Position numbers and translations under genes: made by a program. Below are positions 5,840-7,331 of a stretch of 7,331 nucleotides of DNA, piece after piece. The stretch covers positions 1-7,331 of the forward strand of contig JAMPGN010000210.1 of assembly GCA_023663915.1 (NCBI GenBank), read 5' to 3'. How positions within the stretch are numbered: the first letter of the stretch is position 1; every line of letters starts with the position of its first letter. The DNA comes from Eubacterium sp. GTDB taxonomy: Bacteria; Bacillota_A; Clostridia; Lachnospirales; Lachnospiraceae. The notes beneath the pieces are model-generated. The model was not told the origin of the DNA and did no database searches. It saw nothing but the letters and a program-made list of their open reading frames with translations.

Positions 5840-6146
5840 ACAGCGTAAATATCCTGACAATTTCTTACTTCCCGCGGAAAACAAAAACTTTTTGGCATCC
5901 CCCTCCCTGCGACACACGGCTGGGATTATTCTATTACCCCACCTTTCATCCGTACAGCTTGATAATTCATAGTTAAGAAGCTTACGTTTCATTCTTATTC
6001 ACCATTTGCATACATCGTTATGTTGTGTACAAACTTATTATACTTCAATTCTTTGGTATTTTACGCACAGCTCATTGTTGTGTGATATGATTTAGAACAA
6101 CAAAACCACCAATGATTACAGGAAGCCGAAAGGAGCATACACAAAG
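5840..6146. other. Divergent intergenic region between the acidic membrane protein and the Xre regulator
   Basis: About 300 bp with no supportable gene. Its left edge is the Rhs scar and minus-strand promoter. Its right part holds the regulator's promoter and dyad (6075-6103) and ribosome binding site AAAGGAG (6129-6135). A second small dyad, TTGT-GT-ACAA (6023-6032), lies upstream. The middle (5850-6020) shows no recognisable element; a 17-codon minus frame starting near 5900 is too short to claim. Confidence 0.6.
6075..6103 (+). promoter_or_regulatory. Extended -10 promoter inside a TTGTTGT/ACAACAA dyad (candidate autoregulatory operator)
   Basis: TATGAT at 6086-6091 is preceded by TG (6083-6084), an extended -10. 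No good -35 is seen, which extended -10 promoters can tolerate. Perfect 7-bp inverted arms TTGTTGT (6075-6081) and ACAACAA (6097-6103), 15 nt apart, enclose the -10. This is a typical place for an Xre repressor to bind and shut off its own gene. Confidence 0.45.
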
Positions 6147-6500
6147 ATGAAAGAGCTGTACGAAATTATCAGAGATCTACGGGAAGACAGAGATATCAAA
6201 CAGAAAACTGTCGCAGAATATCTCAACGTATCACAGCAGGCATATTCAAATTATGAGAACGGTCATCGTGAAATTCCAATCTGGGCTATCACAAAACTCG
6301 CAGAGTATTATGAAGTCAGCATCGATTATCTGCTCGGCGCGAAACAGAGTTATGCGGACAGTTCAAATCTGAGCAATAAATATCTTGGCGACATCACTAT
6401 GCACGATGTCGTCTACGACATCCAGAAATTGAATCCGCAGAACAAGAGCAATCTTCTTAAGTACATCCGTTTTTTGAAAGAGTCAGAGCAGGAGAAATAG
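6147..6500 (+). CDS. Xre-family transcriptional regulator (HTH_3)
   Basis: 117 residues. Residues about 5-64 form a Cro/C1-type helix-turn-helix: LREDRDIKQKTVAEYLNV, then SQQAYSNYENGHREIP with the recognition helix around 29-37, then the family-typical LAEYYEVSIDYLLG. A polar linker leads to a helical C-terminus (about 83-117) ending in a basic-acidic helix, probably for dimerisation. The start at 6147 has AAAGGAG at 6129-6135 (11-nt spacing, slightly long). It is the only plus-strand gene in the island, divergent from the acidic membrane protein and convergent with the EF-Tu-like gene. A DNA-binding role is confident; the target is not, although the dyad over its own promoter suggests autoregulation. 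Confidence 0.92.
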   Translation: MKELYEIIRDLREDRDIKQKTVAEYLNVSQQAYSNYENGHREIPIWAITKLAEYYEVSIDYLLGAKQSYADSSNLSNKYLGDITMHDVVYDIQKLNPQNKSNLLKYIRFLKESEQEK

Positions 6501-6519
6501 TGAATTCAGGGGAATCGAT

Positions 6520-6547
6520 TCCGGCTGTTCGCTCATGAGCAGCCGGA
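6520..6547. terminator. Hairpin between convergent Xre gene and minus-strand immunity-type gene
   Basis: TCCGGCTG (6520-6527) and CAGCCGGA (6540-6547) pair perfectly. Four further pairs (two of them wobble) can extend the stem to a 4-nt CUCA loop. It lies 19 nt after the Xre stop. A clean U-run is missing on the + side (TAGAGATTTCC follows), so termination efficiency is uncertain. Confidence 0.5.
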
Positions 6548-6597
6548 TAGAGATTTCCAGATTTTCTATTTCATAAGGACTTCATTTATGTTGAAAC

Positions 6598-6903
6598 TCA
6601 TATTTTACATAATATAGGATTAAATATATTCGTTATTGTGGCGTGCCCAACTATATTTTTTCCCTCATACATTATAATTTGCTTGCCTATCCACAAACAT
6701 GCCGGATAAGCTTCGGAAGAAATAAAGGTAATTGTCCCTTTAATATTCTCATTCCTGTCATTTTCTATATTATAGTAGCTATGCACGCCAGTGATTAAAC
6801 AATTCTCACAGATTAGATGCGCCGGACGATATCCTTCATATAAGTTGTCTCTTCTATTTCCAACAAATTCAAACATTACTTCAATATCAGGTTTTAATTG
6901 CAT
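6598..6903 (-). CDS. EF-Tu C-terminal-domain-like small protein, putative orphan immunity protein
   Basis: 101 residues, soluble. It reads like the beta-barrel C-terminal domain of elongation factor Tu standing alone: an N-terminal KPDIEVMFEF strand, GYRPAHLICENCLITGVHSYY in the middle, GTITFISSEAYPACLWIGK, and a final strand pair EGKNIVGHATITNIFNP. It lacks the GTPase domain, so it is not a translation factor. Stand-alone versions are annotated as EF-Tu-like and occur in toxin/immunity regions. The start at 6903 has AAAGAGG at 6910-6916 (6-nt spacing). An Rhs scar (6925-6966) lies immediately upstream, so it sits where an immunity gene follows an Rhs tip. The immunity role is inferred; the fold is by eye. 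Confidence 0.7.
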   Translation of the reverse strand: MQLKPDIEVMFEFVGNRRDNLYEGYRPAHLICENCLITGVHSYYNIENDRNENIKGTITFISSEAYPACLWIGKQIIMYEGKNIVGHATITNIFNPILCKI

Positions 6904-6924
6904 TTGTCACCTCTTTCATTATAC

Positions 6925-6966
6925 TCATTTAACGAACTCGTTTCGGCACCGTTCCTTGAGCAAGAA
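6925..6966 (-). pseudogene. Rhs scar upstream of the EF-Tu-like gene
   Basis: The minus frame reads LLKERCRNEFVK then TGA (6925-6927). It aligns with LLREQYRNESVD in the Rhs part of the 4421-4726 remnant at both DNA and protein level. It is only about 13 codons, sits between two immunity-type genes, and has no start, so it is debris of a former Rhs C-terminal region. The 33-bp match is 6931-6963. Confidence 0.6.
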
Positions 6967-6973
6967 AAATATC

Positions 6974-7285
6974 TCATTCATCTTCTTTTTTTAATAAATA
7001 TTGATTGCCACCTGCCAGCGGCTTAATAATGACGCCCTTTTCGTAAGCCACTTTTGCACCTATAGTATACCAATGATTAGGATAATATCCGCAACCCCCA
7101 TTATTTGGATTTATGACATAAGCACCTTTCAATAATCCCTTTTTAAATTGAGTAATCACTTTTTTCCAAAGAGCATCAATATTATCAGCGGAAAGAGCTC
7201 CCATACAAGATTCAACCAGCTCTATTTCATCATCTTCTCCTAATAGTATGATCAAATCACCTCTTTTCTCATTCAAATTAGCCAT
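6974..7285 (-). CDS. Hypothetical small soluble protein, possible immunity protein
   Basis: 103 residues from the ATG at 7285, chosen over 7303 because TGGAG (7294-7298) lies 8 nt upstream of it. No signal peptide or membrane helix. The first half is acidic and helical (LIILLGEDDEIELVESCMGA, ALWKKVITQFKKG). The second half is Gly/Asn/Tyr-rich and strand-like (YVINPNNGGCGYYPNHWYTIGAKV, KPLAGGNQYLLKKEDE). I do not recognise the family. Size, AT-rich composition and place at the head of an array of immunity-type genes, each beside an Rhs scar, suggest an immunity protein. This is inference from context only. Confidence 0.6.
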   Translation of the reverse strand: MANLNEKRGDLIILLGEDDEIELVESCMGALSADNIDALWKKVITQFKKGLLKGAYVINPNNGGCGYYPNHWYTIGAKVAYEKGVIIKPLAGGNQYLLKKEDE

Positions 7286-7331
7286 GAGCAAAACTCCATA
7301 CATTTAGTATTTATGCAGATTTGCGATACAC

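Noticed and set aside
6918..6923. TATAAT on the minus strand upstream of the EF-Tu-like gene
   Set aside because: Transcription would begin at or within the ribosome binding site (6910-6916), and no -35 is present at 16-18 bp.
1..7331. CRISPR array, tRNA, rRNA, insertion sequence or integrase
   Set aside because: No regularly spaced repeats, cloverleaf, rRNA-like sequence or transposase motifs were seen on either strand.

Overview
The window looks like chromosomal DNA from a mid-GC Gram-positive of the Lachnospiraceae/Clostridia type. This is inferred from strong AGGAGG-type ribosome binding sites, lipobox lipoproteins, the carbohydrate ABC-transporter style, and an Rhs/YD-repeat immunity-gene island of a kind common in gut Lachnospiraceae. 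No rRNA, tRNA, CRISPR array, transposase or integrase was seen.

Region 1 (1-2640, + strand, GC-richer) is housekeeping-like. It holds the C-terminal tail of a MalG-type sugar permease, then a family-1 solute-binding lipoprotein whose ATG overlaps the permease stop and which carries an unusual extra C-terminal membrane helix. A separately promoted 248-residue lipoprotein follows, with two OB-like halves. A strong hairpin at 2656-2695 ends this block and faces the convergent island.

Region 2 (about 2870-7331, mostly - strand, AT-rich with short GC-richer scars) is best read as a graveyard of polymorphic-toxin tips with their immunity genes. Read in the minus direction it repeats one module: a short scar of Rhs-like coding sequence, sometimes a leftover toxin C-terminus, then an intact or nearly intact immunity-type gene. 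The order is: an unrecognised small protein (6974-7285); scar (6925-6966) and an EF-Tu-C-domain-like small protein (6598-6903); scar (5824-5839) and a membrane-anchored acidic NGDG protein (4727-5761); scar plus toxin tail (4421-4726) and an Imm26-like gene (3923-4401); scar plus toxin tail (3665-3839) and an Imm42-like gene (3168-3662); then a 56-residue membrane peptide (2871-3041). No full-length toxin is present, so the immunity genes would be orphans that could protect against siblings' toxins or serve as a reservoir for tip exchange.

Two details stand out. The Imm26-like gene is split by a frameshift exactly at a (AT)7 tract, and loss of a single AT unit would restore a 158-residue protein. 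The Rhs scar upstream of the acidic membrane protein supplies a near-consensus -35 box (TTGACG, 17 bp, TATAAT), so toxin debris appears to have become a promoter. A plus-strand Xre-family regulator (6147-6500), with a dyad over its own -10, sits inside the island and may or may not control it.

Family names (Imm26, Imm42, EF-Tu-like, Rhs) come from recognising sequence patterns by eye, not from a search.
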